Shown here one piece after another: positions 31,907 through 38,379 of a stretch of 38,379 nt of DNA (within the stretch, counting starts at the first letter, position 1; each line of letters starts with the position of its first letter). Source of the DNA: DATBHM01 sp036557505 (GTDB lineage: Bacteria; Actinomycetota; UBA4738; JACQTL01). The position numbers and the translations under genes are program-made. The stretch covers positions 1-38,379 of the forward strand of contig DATBHM010000207.1 of NCBI GenBank assembly GCA_036557505.1. The letters are read 5' to 3'. Under the pieces are notes generated by a model. The model searched no databases, was not told the origin of the DNA, and worked only from the letters and a program-made list of their open reading frames with translations.

Positions 31907-32619
31907 GGGGCGGTCCCCACGAGCTCGGGAAGCACGCGATGCTGCGACACGAAGGCCACCGCTTCCAGGCGGGAGTGGACGCCGAGCTTGGACAGGATGT
32001 TCTGGGTGTGCGTCCGCGCGGTCTGCGGGCTGATCACCAGCGCCTCGGCGATCTCCTGGTTGTTCGCGCCCTGTGAGAGCAGGGCGAGGACCTCGCGTTC
32101 GCGTCTCGTCAGCCGCTGGAGCCGGTGGCGGGCCTCCCGCTGCAGGGACTGGTGGCGGACCAGGCGACGAAGCAGCCCGCCCAGCAGGTGGCCGGGGATC
32201 ACCGCCTCGTCTCGCCCGACCGCCCGGATGGCCTCGAGCAGCTCGGGGAGCGGTGCGCCCTTCGTGACGAACCCGGTCGCGCCCGCCTCGACGGCTTCGA
32301 CGAGCGTGTCCTCGTCCTCGGCCTCGGTCACCACCACGATCCGGCTCTCGGGCGACAGCTCACGCAGCCGGCCGATGGAGAGCCCGCCCCCGTTCGCACT
32401 CGACTGTTGGAACATCGAGGCGTCCAGGACCACGACGTCGGGGGTGGTCTGGCCGGCCTGGACGAGCGCGTCCGCGGCGTCCGCGGCGTCGGCCACCACC
32501 TCGAGGTCCGGCTCGATGTCGAGCGCTGTGTGCATCGCCTCCCGGACGAGCGAGTGCCGGTCGGCGAGCAGGACGCGAATCGGTCGCGTTCGTTTGATGA
32601 TCGCCGGGCCCGCTTGCAC
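31903..32619 (-). CDS. NarL/LuxR-family response regulator
   Basis: This 238-residue two-component response regulator has a receiver domain with Asp20, the phosphoryl-accepting Asp66 (VVVLDASMF), Thr98 and Lys120. A linker rich in Arg and Gln leads to a LuxR helix-turn-helix (about 170-228: TRREREVLALLSQG, NNQEIAEALVIS, ARTHTQNILSKLGV). The insertion QQSSANGGG after Asp66 is unusual and may change partner recognition. No histidine kinase is in the window. As the first gene of the nucleotide-sugar operon, coupled to the initiating transferase, it probably controls this cluster and itself. Its C-terminus resembles the fragment at 2-160. Start GTG 32619 has a GGGGGA about 6 nt upstream. Confidence 0.92.
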   Translation of the reverse strand: MQAGPAIIKRTRPIRVLLADRHSLVREAMHTALDIEPDLEVVADAADAADALVQAGQTTPDVVVLDASMFQQSSANGGGLSIGRLRELSPESRIVVVTEAEDEDTLVEAVEAGATGFVTKGAPLPELLEAIRAVGRDEAVIPGHLLGGLLRRLVRHQSLQREARHRLQRLTRREREVLALLSQGANNQEIAEALVISPQTARTHTQNILSKLGVHSRLEAVAFVSQHRVLPELVGTAP

Positions 32620-32650
32620 TTCTCGTCCCCCTTCGTCCGTCGATGCAGCC

Positions 32651-32668
32651 CTATGGACAGGCTATGGA
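32651..32668 (-). promoter_or_regulatory. Direct repeat at one helical turn, candidate response-regulator operator
   Basis: Two CTATGGA heptamers (TCCATAG on the minus strand) with 4 nt between lie just before the response regulator gene, where an 11-bp period places both on one DNA face. NarL-type regulators bind heptamers. The same heptamer appears at 6809-6815. Binding is inference. Confidence 0.35.
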
Positions 32669-32876
32669 GGCGCCTTCCCGGTCACACGGCCCCAATTTCG
32701 TATTCCGCCTACGTCGGATGGATGAGCTCCGGGGGGCCGCTCCCTGTCCGCGCGCCTCGTGGCGGGGCGGGTTGGCGTTGCCGAACCATATCACGGGGGG
32801 ATGACCCCGACATAAGCCCGCGTACAACCACAAATCGGGAGGAGATCGGGCTCCGATCGAAGGGGCGAGCGGCCGA

Positions 32877-32892
32877 CCGGCCTCGGGGCCGG
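32877..32892. terminator. Hairpin downstream of BH3
   Basis: CCGGCC, loop TCGG, GGCCGG: 6-bp perfect GC stem in the region that a BH3 transcript would enter after its stop. No T-tract; terminator role uncertain. Confidence 0.3.
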
Positions 32893-32996
32893 CCGGGCCG
32901 GGAATCGAGCTTACCCTAGGTCGCTCGGACCGGGACGCCCGCCCGGCGGGGCCGAGAGGACCTCCATGGTGGGGGCGGGCCCGGAACTCGCGACGG

Positions 32997-34313
32997 CTAC
33001 CGCCTTGCGGCCGTGCTCCCCCGATCGAAGCCTGCCCGCTTCCACTGCCTCCACGTGGCCAGCCGATACGGGGTGGAGGCGCCGCGGCGCGGCAGGGAGA
33101 AGTGGTATGTGCGCGGGTGGTCGAAGAAGTACCGGTTGTCGAAGAACGAGATCCCCGACGGGGCGGGCTGGCCTGGCGTGGCCGAGTAGAAGCCGACCCG
33201 TCCCAGATCGTCGAACGGGTTGCTCAGGGGCCGTGACTCGCGAAGGGCGATCCGGTTGTCGTGAACGGACACGTCGTGGACACGGAGATCCTGGCCGGGG
33301 AATCCGGCGCGGGCCGTGCACGTCAGCGTGATCGCATGCGCGTTGTACGCGGTGATCCGGTTCCCCGCGACGACCACGTGGCTGGATGCGGCGATGTCGA
33401 TGGCGTCGCCGTACATCACCCGGTTGGGATGCGCGAACCCGTTGCCCGAGAAGACGTTGTGCAGGACCTTGAAGCCGAAGCCGCGCATGCGAAGGTGCGG
33501 GCCTCCGTGGTCGGGGTCGTTGATCTCGATCATGAGTCCGCCCACGGTGTTGTGGACGAAGCGGTTCCGCTCGACCGTGACGGACGTGTTCCCGCCGTCG
33601 AACCAGAAGCCGTGGCCACGGTTGCCGTGGACGTTGTTGCCGACGAAGCGCAGCCCGAACGACCGGTTGGACTTTCCGCCGCCGCAGGACCACCCCAGGA
33701 CCCGGAATGGCCCGAACCCGTTGCCGGTGATGTCGTTGCCCGCGATGACGTTGTCCACGCCGGTGGAGTTGATGCCGGCGCACCCGTTGCGCTCCAGCAC
33801 GTTCCACCGGGCCACCATGTGCCCTCCGAGGCCCAGGGTGATCCCGGATGCACCGTTGTCGTGGATGCGGTTGTGCTGGATGGTCCATCCTCCACCGTGC
33901 CACGCCGAGATGGCCCCGTCCTCGGCCCCGGTCGCGTTGGCGTAGTGCCGGATCTCGAATCCGCGGATCGTCACGTCGGAGACGTCGTGGTAGTTGGCGA
34001 TCGCCCGCCCGTAGGTCCAGCCTCCATCCAGGACGGCGCCGGACGTTCCGTCCAGCACGTCACCCGAGGCCGGCGGATAGATCTGGCCGGTGTGATAGAC
34101 GCCCGCCCCGAAGCAGAAGGTCGTTCCACGGGCGGCGTGACGGCCGAGGACGGACATGACGTCGTCGGCGGGGCCGACCCTGACCCCGCGGCAGGCCCCG
34201 GACGACGCGTGACTCGCGCCGGATGCCGCGACGCCCGTGGCCGCGGCGGCGGGGCTCGACACGACGAGGAGGCAGGCGATCGTGACGAAGGTCCGAAGGA
34301 GCAGCCGCGTCAT
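32997..34313 (-). CDS. Secreted parallel beta-helix protein (BH3)
   Basis: This 438-residue third paralog has a clear signal peptide (MTRLLLRTFVTIACLLVV with AAAA near 22-25), then the beta-helix with DVTIRGFEIRHYAN, IHDNGASGI, WSCGGGK and HDVSVHDNRIAL turns. Cys41, 67, 178 and 210 match the four conserved cysteines of BH1 and BH2; it adds one more Cys in LTCTARAG. It is shorter than BH1, lacks the linker and RTX repeats, and is clearly more divergent from BH1 and BH2 than they are from each other. The helix core again ends with a Trp/Gly/Asp cap (RLATWRQWKRAGFD). Start ATG 34313 is chosen for the signal peptide; a GTG at 34385 in frame would add 24 polar residues before it. It lies upstream of the response regulator operon on the same strand. 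Likely glycan-active or glycan-binding outside the cell. Confidence 0.83.
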   Translation of the reverse strand: MTRLLLRTFVTIACLLVVSSPAAAATGVAASGASHASSGACRGVRVGPADDVMSVLGRHAARGTTFCFGAGVYHTGQIYPPASGDVLDGTSGAVLDGGWTYGRAIANYHDVSDVTIRGFEIRHYANATGAEDGAISAWHGGGWTIQHNRIHDNGASGITLGLGGHMVARWNVLERNGCAGINSTGVDNVIAGNDITGNGFGPFRVLGWSCGGGKSNRSFGLRFVGNNVHGNRGHGFWFDGGNTSVTVERNRFVHNTVGGLMIEINDPDHGGPHLRMRGFGFKVLHNVFSGNGFAHPNRVMYGDAIDIAASSHVVVAGNRITAYNAHAITLTCTARAGFPGQDLRVHDVSVHDNRIALRESRPLSNPFDDLGRVGFYSATPGQPAPSGISFFDNRYFFDHPRTYHFSLPRRGASTPYRLATWRQWKRAGFDRGSTAARR

Positions 34314-34419
34314 CGCGGCGGTCGCGATCTGCGGGTCCCGCTCGCCCGGCGCGAGCTCGGCTCGCTCCCTCCCGGCGAGCAGCACGTGCCTGCGACGAAC
34401 TCATCCATGGATTCGTGGG

Positions 34420-34460
34420 GCCGGGAGTCTCGCGGGCGGCGTGTCGAGACATCTCCCGGC
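34420..34460. promoter_or_regulatory. Long imperfect hairpin in the divergent BH3/GT4 region
   Basis: GCCGGGAG (34420-34427) pairs with CTCCCGGC (34453-34460); just inside, TCTCG pairs with CGAGA, giving about 13 bp with a small internal loop and a GC-rich 12-nt end loop. It lies 107 bp before BH3 and 134 bp before the GT4 gene. A palindrome ATCCATGGAT sits at 34403-34412. Either a protein site or a BH3 leader hairpin. Nothing else is seen in 34314-34593. Confidence 0.35.
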
Positions 34461-34593
34461 GAGGAGTGTCAAGGCAGGCGGATTCTAGGCCATGGCACGG
34501 CACGGGGCACGCTCATCCCGGGATCTTCCGGTCCGAGGGTCCTCCGGGAGGCGAGCCGGGGCCTCGGGGCCGGGTGTTCTATGGTTCGGGACC

Positions 34594-35943
34594 ATGAGCG
34601 TCCGTCGGCGGGCCCCGGGCCGGCCCCTCCGAGCCGCCCCGATCGAACGGGGCGGAGGGCGGTCGAATCGGGGCGGCGCGCCGGCGATCCTTGCCTTCGC
34701 CTACGCCTGCGAGCCCGGGAAGGGATCGGAGCCCGGGGCAGGATGGGGCCTGGCTCGGGGAGCTGCCCGCCTGGCGCCCACCTGGGTGATCACCAGAGCC
34801 AACAACCGCCCGGTCATCGAGGCCGCGCTCCCCGAGCTCCCCGAGCGGGATCGGCTGCACTTCGTCTACGTGGACCTCCCCCGCCGCGCGATGTTCTGGA
34901 AGCGGGGAACGCGCGGCGTTCGCCTCTACTACCTCCTCTGGCAGCTGGCCGCGCTCCGGTGCGCCCGGCGGCTCCAGCTGGAGCGGGAGTTCGCCTTCGC
35001 CTGGCACCTCACGCTCGCCACCGCGTGGCTCGGGAGCGCCGCCCCGATGACCGGCCTGCCCTTCGTGTACGGGCCGGTCGGCGGGGGGGTTCCCACGTCG
35101 TGGAGGCTGTTCCCCTCGCTCGGCGTGAAGGGGTCCCTCTACGAGGTGGGCGCCACGATCGCGAGGTCGAGCTTCCGCAGCTTCAACCCGCTGTGCCGGA
35201 TGGCGATGCGTCGCGCCGCCGTGATCCTCGTGCAGAACGAGGAGACGAGGCGATGGGTTCCGGCTTCGGTCCGGCGCCGGGCGGTCGTCAGCCCGAACGC
35301 GATCGTCGACGTGCGCCCTGCGACGGGGGTCGTGCCGGGGGACGGGCCCAGGACGGCGCTGTTCGCGGGCCGTCTGATCCCGTGGAAAGGCGTCGCGCTC
35401 GCCATCCGCGCCATCGCGCTGACCCCCGGGTGGCGGCTCCTCGTGTGCGGCAGCGGTTGGGACGAGCGACGGTTGCGCCGCCTGGCTCGAAGGCTGCGAG
35501 TCGAGGACCGTGTCCGGTTTCTCGGTCAGCGTCCGCAGGCGGAGATCCACCGCCTGATGGCCCGGGCGGACGTCTTCCTGTTCCCGAGCCTGCACGACGA
35601 GGGGCCGGCGGCGGTCGCGGAGGCGCTGGCGATCGGGATCCCGGTCATCTGCCTGGATCGGGGCGGTCCCGCCGGTTTCGGGGGGACGGCGGTCCCCGTC
35701 GGCAGCGTCGGGGCCACCGTCCGGCGCCTCTCGGGCGCCATCCGGGACGCACGGCCCCAGGCCCCGGCTCGCCGGTTCTTCCTGGAGAGCGTGGTGCAGG
35801 AGATGTCCTCGATCCTTCGGGGACGGGGCCTGCTGCCCGAGGACGCCGGCCCGCGGGTGCCGTCGTCCGTGCCCGACCGGGCGCTGGATCGCGAAGACAC
35901 CGACCATTCCGGGGAGGGCGAGCCGGCCGCGTCCGACGGGTGA
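34594..35943 (+). CDS. GT4-family glycosyltransferase
   Basis: This 449-residue GT-B enzyme shows the N-terminal hallmark YACEPGKGSEPGAGWG (37-52), typical of a GT4 subgroup in exopolysaccharide loci, then FVYGPVGGGVP, the donor-domain start ALFAGRLIPWKGVALAI and the donor-site block DEGPAAVAEALAIGIPVI with the E-x7-E pair. A disordered Pro/Arg tail of about 45 residues ends it. Start ATG 34594 has no Shine-Dalgarno, but TATGGT (34580-34585) lies 8 bp upstream, so the mRNA may be leaderless. An upstream in-frame ATG at 34492 would add 34 residues of unlikely composition. It is a single plus-strand gene, divergent from BH3 and convergent with the next GT4. Confidence 0.88.
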   Translation: MSVRRRAPGRPLRAAPIERGGGRSNRGGAPAILAFAYACEPGKGSEPGAGWGLARGAARLAPTWVITRANNRPVIEAALPELPERDRLHFVYVDLPRRAMFWKRGTRGVRLYYLLWQLAALRCARRLQLEREFAFAWHLTLATAWLGSAAPMTGLPFVYGPVGGGVPTSWRLFPSLGVKGSLYEVGATIARSSFRSFNPLCRMAMRRAAVILVQNEETRRWVPASVRRRAVVSPNAIVDVRPATGVVPGDGPRTALFAGRLIPWKGVALAIRAIALTPGWRLLVCGSGWDERRLRRLARRLRVEDRVRFLGQRPQAEIHRLMARADVFLFPSLHDEGPAAVAEALAIGIPVICLDRGGPAGFGGTAVPVGSVGATVRRLSGAIRDARPQAPARRFFLESVVQEMSSILRGRGLLPEDAGPRVPSSVPDRALDREDTDHSGEGEPAASDG

Positions 35944-35963
35944 TGCGCTTCCTCCGGGAGGAT

Positions 35964-35986
35964 GGGGACGCCGGGCGGGCGTTCCC
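35964..35986. terminator. Bidirectional terminator-like hairpin between two GT4 genes
   Basis: GGGGACGCC and GGCGTTCCC form a 9-bp stem (one G-U pair) over a 5-nt loop in the 46-bp gap between convergent stop codons; TCTT follows on the plus strand. One of the better terminator candidates here. Confidence 0.5.
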
Positions 35987-35989
35987 TCT

Positions 35990-37108
35990 TCAGGCGTCCC
36001 CGACCTGGGGGGCCGCCGGGTGCGCGAAGGCCGGGACCTCCTCCAGCTGTCGGAGCCAGGACCCGGCGACGGCATCCCAGGAGAGCTCGCGCCGCGCGAC
36101 CCGCAGCGCGGTCCGGCCGACCTCCGCCCCGGCGGACGAACGGATCCGGGTGATGGCGGCGGCGATGCTGTCCGGTCGGGCGTCGGCCTGGATCGCGGCC
36201 CCGTTCGCCGCGAGGAAGCTCCCGAGGGGATACCTGGTGACGAGGATGGGCACCCCGACGGCCGCGGCCTCCGCCGGCGAGACCGGGCACGCGTCCCACC
36301 TCGAGGGATAGACGAACCCGGCCGAACGACGGAGCAGGTCCCACTTCCCCGAGCCGTAGACGGGGTCCCCGACGCGCACCCACGACTCGACCGAGAGCTC
36401 CCTGGCCAGGGCGCGCATCGCGTCGCGGTGGCCCCGCCAGTCGGGCCCGTGGAGCCGCACCTCCGGGCGCTCGGTCGGAGGGAGGGCCGCGATCGCGCGG
36501 ATCAGGAGGTCCAGCCCCTTGTGGGAGGGATCGAACCGCCCGAGCCACAGGAGGTACCCCCCGCTGCCCCCGTCCCATGTCACCTCCTCCGGGTACGTGA
36601 CCCCGTTCGGGACGACGAGCGCTGGGATGTCGACCCCGAGCCGGTCGAGGTACCCCACCTCCTCGGGGAAGAACACGTGGGCGGCCAGCGCTCGGCGGAG
36701 GTGTCCCCGTTCGATCGCCCAGTTCCATCCGCGCTTCAACGCGGGGCGCCGGGCCAGGATCTCCGGGGAGTAGACGCCGTGGGGTGCGACGACGTACGGG
36801 ACGCCCGCGCGCGCACAGGCCCGGCCCACGACCACGTTGTTGAGCATCCACCCGCCGTGCAGGACCACGAGGTCGGCGCGGCGCAGGATCCCGGCGGGAA
36901 GCCGCGGGACGACGAGGCTGCCCCGGCCGACGTGCTCGACGGGGACGACGTCCACCCCCGGGGGGGCGGGGCGATCCCGGGTGCCGCGATCGCACACGAC
37001 CGCGACCTGATGTCCGGCGCGGACAAACGCCTCACACCAGCCTCGCACGGCGTTGCCGGTGCCCGACTCGGGGCCCAGGAAATGGGGTTGGTAGTGGAGG
37101 AGCCTCAT
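35990..37108 (-). CDS. GT4-family glycosyltransferase
   Basis: This 372-residue GT-B enzyme has an N-terminal half with GTGNAVRGWCEAFVRAGHQVAVV and LHGGWMLNN, the mid-protein VAPHGVYSPE, VVPNGV, then donor domain LLWLGRFDPSHKGLDLLIRA and the donor-site block DACPVSPAEAAAVGVPILVT. Its sequence is of the WcaC/WbaZ-like GT4 kind. Start is ATG 37108. On the same strand, the GT2 gene at 37194 lies 85 bp upstream, so the two likely form one unit. Sugar and linkage are unknown. The 37109-37193 gap shows no gene or clear promoter. Confidence 0.9.
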   Translation of the reverse strand: MRLLHYQPHFLGPESGTGNAVRGWCEAFVRAGHQVAVVCDRGTRDRPAPPGVDVVPVEHVGRGSLVVPRLPAGILRRADLVVLHGGWMLNNVVVGRACARAGVPYVVAPHGVYSPEILARRPALKRGWNWAIERGHLRRALAAHVFFPEEVGYLDRLGVDIPALVVPNGVTYPEEVTWDGGSGGYLLWLGRFDPSHKGLDLLIRAIAALPPTERPEVRLHGPDWRGHRDAMRALARELSVESWVRVGDPVYGSGKWDLLRRSAGFVYPSRWDACPVSPAEAAAVGVPILVTRYPLGSFLAANGAAIQADARPDSIAAAITRIRSSAGAEVGRTALRVARRELSWDAVAGSWLRQLEEVPAFAHPAAPQVGDA

Positions 37109-37193
37109 CCCGGCAGCTCTCTGCGCAGCATATCCGCACGGGCTGGAGCTCTACGCGCTGAAGCCCATCTCCGGCTCCCCGGCACGGCAGGCG

Positions 37194-38168
37194 TCAGGCG
37201 GCGGAGGTGGACGTGCTGGTGCAGCCCTCGGTCAGGGCCGTCAGGTTGCGACCGTGGCCGATGAGGGAGGCGCTCCTCCTCCACTGCCCGGGGGCGAGGA
37301 CGCGCGCGAGGTCGCCCATGGTGACCCGGATGCCGCGCTCGCGCAGGTAGCGCACCAGGAGCGGCCAACGGCTCGGGCGGCCGGACATCGTCTGGAGATA
37401 GAACTGCAGGTTCCGTGCGCGCCATCCCAGGCTCTTCAGGAGCCTCGCGGTCCGGAGCGAGGTTCGGGGCGGGGGGACGTAGGCGCTCATCTCCAGGCGG
37501 AGTCGGTCGTGCTCCTCGTGGAGCCGCTCGCGATACCGCTTCGTCAGCGAGTCGACGTGATCGACCTGGATCGCCAGCAGCTCCGGGATGTGCCTCGGGG
37601 TGGCCCCCGCCCGCGCCGCCCGCAGCCAGTACTCGCAGTCCCCGATGTTCCGGTAGCTCGTGTCGAACAGGCCGATCCTCTCGGTGAGCTCGCGGCGCCA
37701 GAACACGGTGGGCTGCCCCAGGACCCCGACGTAGGAGTAGTACCGCAGATCGAAGGGCCGGTAGAACATGACCCAGAAGCCGTCGAAGCCGGCGAACTCC
37801 TGCCGGCACAGGACGCCCATGTCCCCGTACACGATCTCGTGCCCCGAGCCGAGCTCCTCGACCGCCACGCGGACCGACCAGGGGAGGTACAGGTCGTCGC
37901 TGTTCAGGTACGCCAGCACCCGGCCCTCGGCCATCCGCATCCCCTTGTTGACGGCCTCGTACATGCCTCCATCGGGCTCGGAGATCCAACGGAGCGCGGG
38001 CGACTCGTGCGATCGGAGCACGTCGAGGGTCCCGTCGGTGGACCCGCCGTCGACGACGATGTGCTCGATCGGGCCGTAGTCCTGGTTGGCGACCGAGGCC
38101 AGGCAGTCGGGCAGCGTGTCCGCCCGGTTGAGGACGGGGGTGACGATGCTGACGAGAGGGCGATCCAT
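37194..38168 (-). CDS. GT2-family glycosyltransferase, close paralog of the one at 4672
   Basis: This 324-residue GT-A enzyme has VSIVTPVLNRADTL (6-19), VVDGGSTDGT (38-47), EPDGGMYEAVNKGM (64-77) and NSDD (89-92), then GQPTVFWRRELTERIG, GDCEYWLRAARAGAT and QVDH. Nearly every motif block matches the enzyme at 4672-5730 in the same order, and the DNA around the NSDD site is almost the same, so the two come from one duplication. They may add the same sugar at two places, or use one donor with different acceptors. Start ATG 38168 sits directly before the conserved core; upstream in-frame sequence is not protein-like. The C-terminus is Ser/Thr/Ala-rich. Confidence 0.9.
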   Translation of the reverse strand: MDRPLVSIVTPVLNRADTLPDCLASVANQDYGPIEHIVVDGGSTDGTLDVLRSHESPALRWISEPDGGMYEAVNKGMRMAEGRVLAYLNSDDLYLPWSVRVAVEELGSGHEIVYGDMGVLCRQEFAGFDGFWVMFYRPFDLRYYSYVGVLGQPTVFWRRELTERIGLFDTSYRNIGDCEYWLRAARAGATPRHIPELLAIQVDHVDSLTKRYRERLHEEHDRLRLEMSAYVPPPRTSLRTARLLKSLGWRARNLQFYLQTMSGRPSRWPLLVRYLRERGIRVTMGDLARVLAPGQWRRSASLIGHGRNLTALTEGCTSTSTSAA

Positions 38169-38379
38169 CGCGATGCGGGCGCTTACCGCCGGGGAAGGCT
38201 GGACCGACGCACGCCCCGCACGGTAGCAGACGATCGGTGTCCGAATCCGATCGTTTCCGACCGGGGGAGGGCGGCGCGGCGCTTGGCGAATCCCGGTGCC
38301 GCCCCTACCATGGGATCCGGCCGCCGTCCGGCGGCCGTCGTCCGGCACACGATCGCGGGAGGCCTGTCCCGGGCCGATT
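38169..38379. other. Intergenic end of window with GC hairpin
   Basis: No gene is supported in the last 211 bp. A perfect inverted repeat CGGCCGCCG-TC-CGGCGGCCG lies at 38318-38337 (8-9 bp stem), about 150 bp before the GT2 start; it may end an upstream transcript or be a leader hairpin. Any gene to the right starts or ends outside the window. Confidence 0.4.

Larger units (their letters stand above)
32620..32996. promoter_or_regulatory. 377-bp intergenic region before the response regulator operon
   Basis: No gene is supported. The region carries several elements: CTATGGA repeated at 32651-32657 and 32662-32668 (11-bp period, 32-49 bp before the start codon); a perfect inverted repeat GATCGG-GCT-CCGATC at 32844-32858; and a hairpin CCGGCC-TCGG-GGCCGG at 32877-32892, about 105 bp after the BH3 stop. 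A -35/-10 pair near the repeats (GTGACC, 15 bp, TAGCCT on the minus strand) is too poor to call. The region probably ends the BH3 transcript and starts the operon. Confidence 0.45.

Noticed and set aside
34314..34385. Longer BH3 start at GTG 34385
   Set aside because: It would bury the signal peptide behind 24 polar residues.
33261..36311. A 1016-codon open frame on the plus strand across BH3 and the GT4 gene
   Set aside because: It is antisense to BH3 and out of frame with the GT4, with Arg/Gly/Pro-rich, domain-free translation. Long open shadows are expected at this GC content.
1..38379. tRNA, rRNA, insertion sequence or integrase genes
   Set aside because: No cloverleaf, rRNA motif, transposase motif or flanking direct repeats were recognised on either strand.

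Overview
The window is a GC-rich (about two-thirds G+C or more), gene-dense stretch of bacterial chromosome given over almost entirely to making, exporting and decorating a cell-surface or secreted polysaccharide. Frequent GTG and TTG starts, weak or absent Shine-Dalgarno sites, hairpins without T-tracts and the secreted beta-helix/RTX proteins fit an uncultured actinobacterial-type lineage (Actinomycetota, less likely Chloroflexota). This placement is an inference from style, not from a marker gene. No rRNA, tRNA, transposase, integrase or CRISPR was seen.

Layout. 1-2012 (+): the end of a LuxR-type regulator and a Wzz/Wzc-like chain-length tyrosine kinase. 2028-6576 (-) and 6846-10780 (+): two mirror-image arms leaving a shared divergent promoter region. 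Each starts with a sulfotransferase and ends with a paralogous secreted parallel beta-helix protein; one arm carries a GT2 glycosyltransferase, the other an O-antigen polymerase/ligase-type membrane protein. 10787-19757 (-): a long unit with a sulfotransferase, GT4, CelD/FemAB-like acyltransferase, GT4, GT2, an ABC polysaccharide exporter (Wzm/Wzt) and another GT2. 19912-24846: short alternating units (NodB deacetylase, two sulfotransferases, GT2, aldo/keto reductase). 24874-32619 (-): a tight, partly translationally coupled operon with a LuxR response regulator, WbaP-type initiating phosphoglycosyltransferase, GDP-mannose 3,5-epimerase-like protein, glucose-1-phosphate cytidylyltransferase, SDR, C-methyltransferase and a DUF4910/COG4310 aminopeptidase-like protein. 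32997-34313 (-): a third beta-helix paralog. 34594-38168: two GT4 and one GT2 enzymes, the GT2 being a close paralog of the one at 4672-5730.

Likely joint action (inference): the WbaP-like enzyme primes undecaprenyl phosphate. Up to eight glycosyltransferases build a repeat containing unusual sugars (possibly GDP-L-galactose and a CDP-linked C-methyl sugar). An acyltransferase, a deacetylase and five different PAPS-type sulfotransferases could decorate it. Wzm/Wzt and/or a Wzy/Wzz system would export and polymerise it, and secreted beta-helix proteins may cut, epimerise or bind it outside the cell. No Wzx flippase, PAPS synthesis gene or sensor kinase is present in the window.

The most notable points are five sulfotransferases in one cluster, three beta-helix paralogs with four invariant cysteines (one with an AlgE-like helix/linker/RTX build), an inverted 58-bp identity between two of them that could support inversion of a 6-kb segment, a possible three-way-junction leader RNA upstream of the first beta-helix gene, and a 7-bp direct repeat at one helical turn before the response regulator gene.
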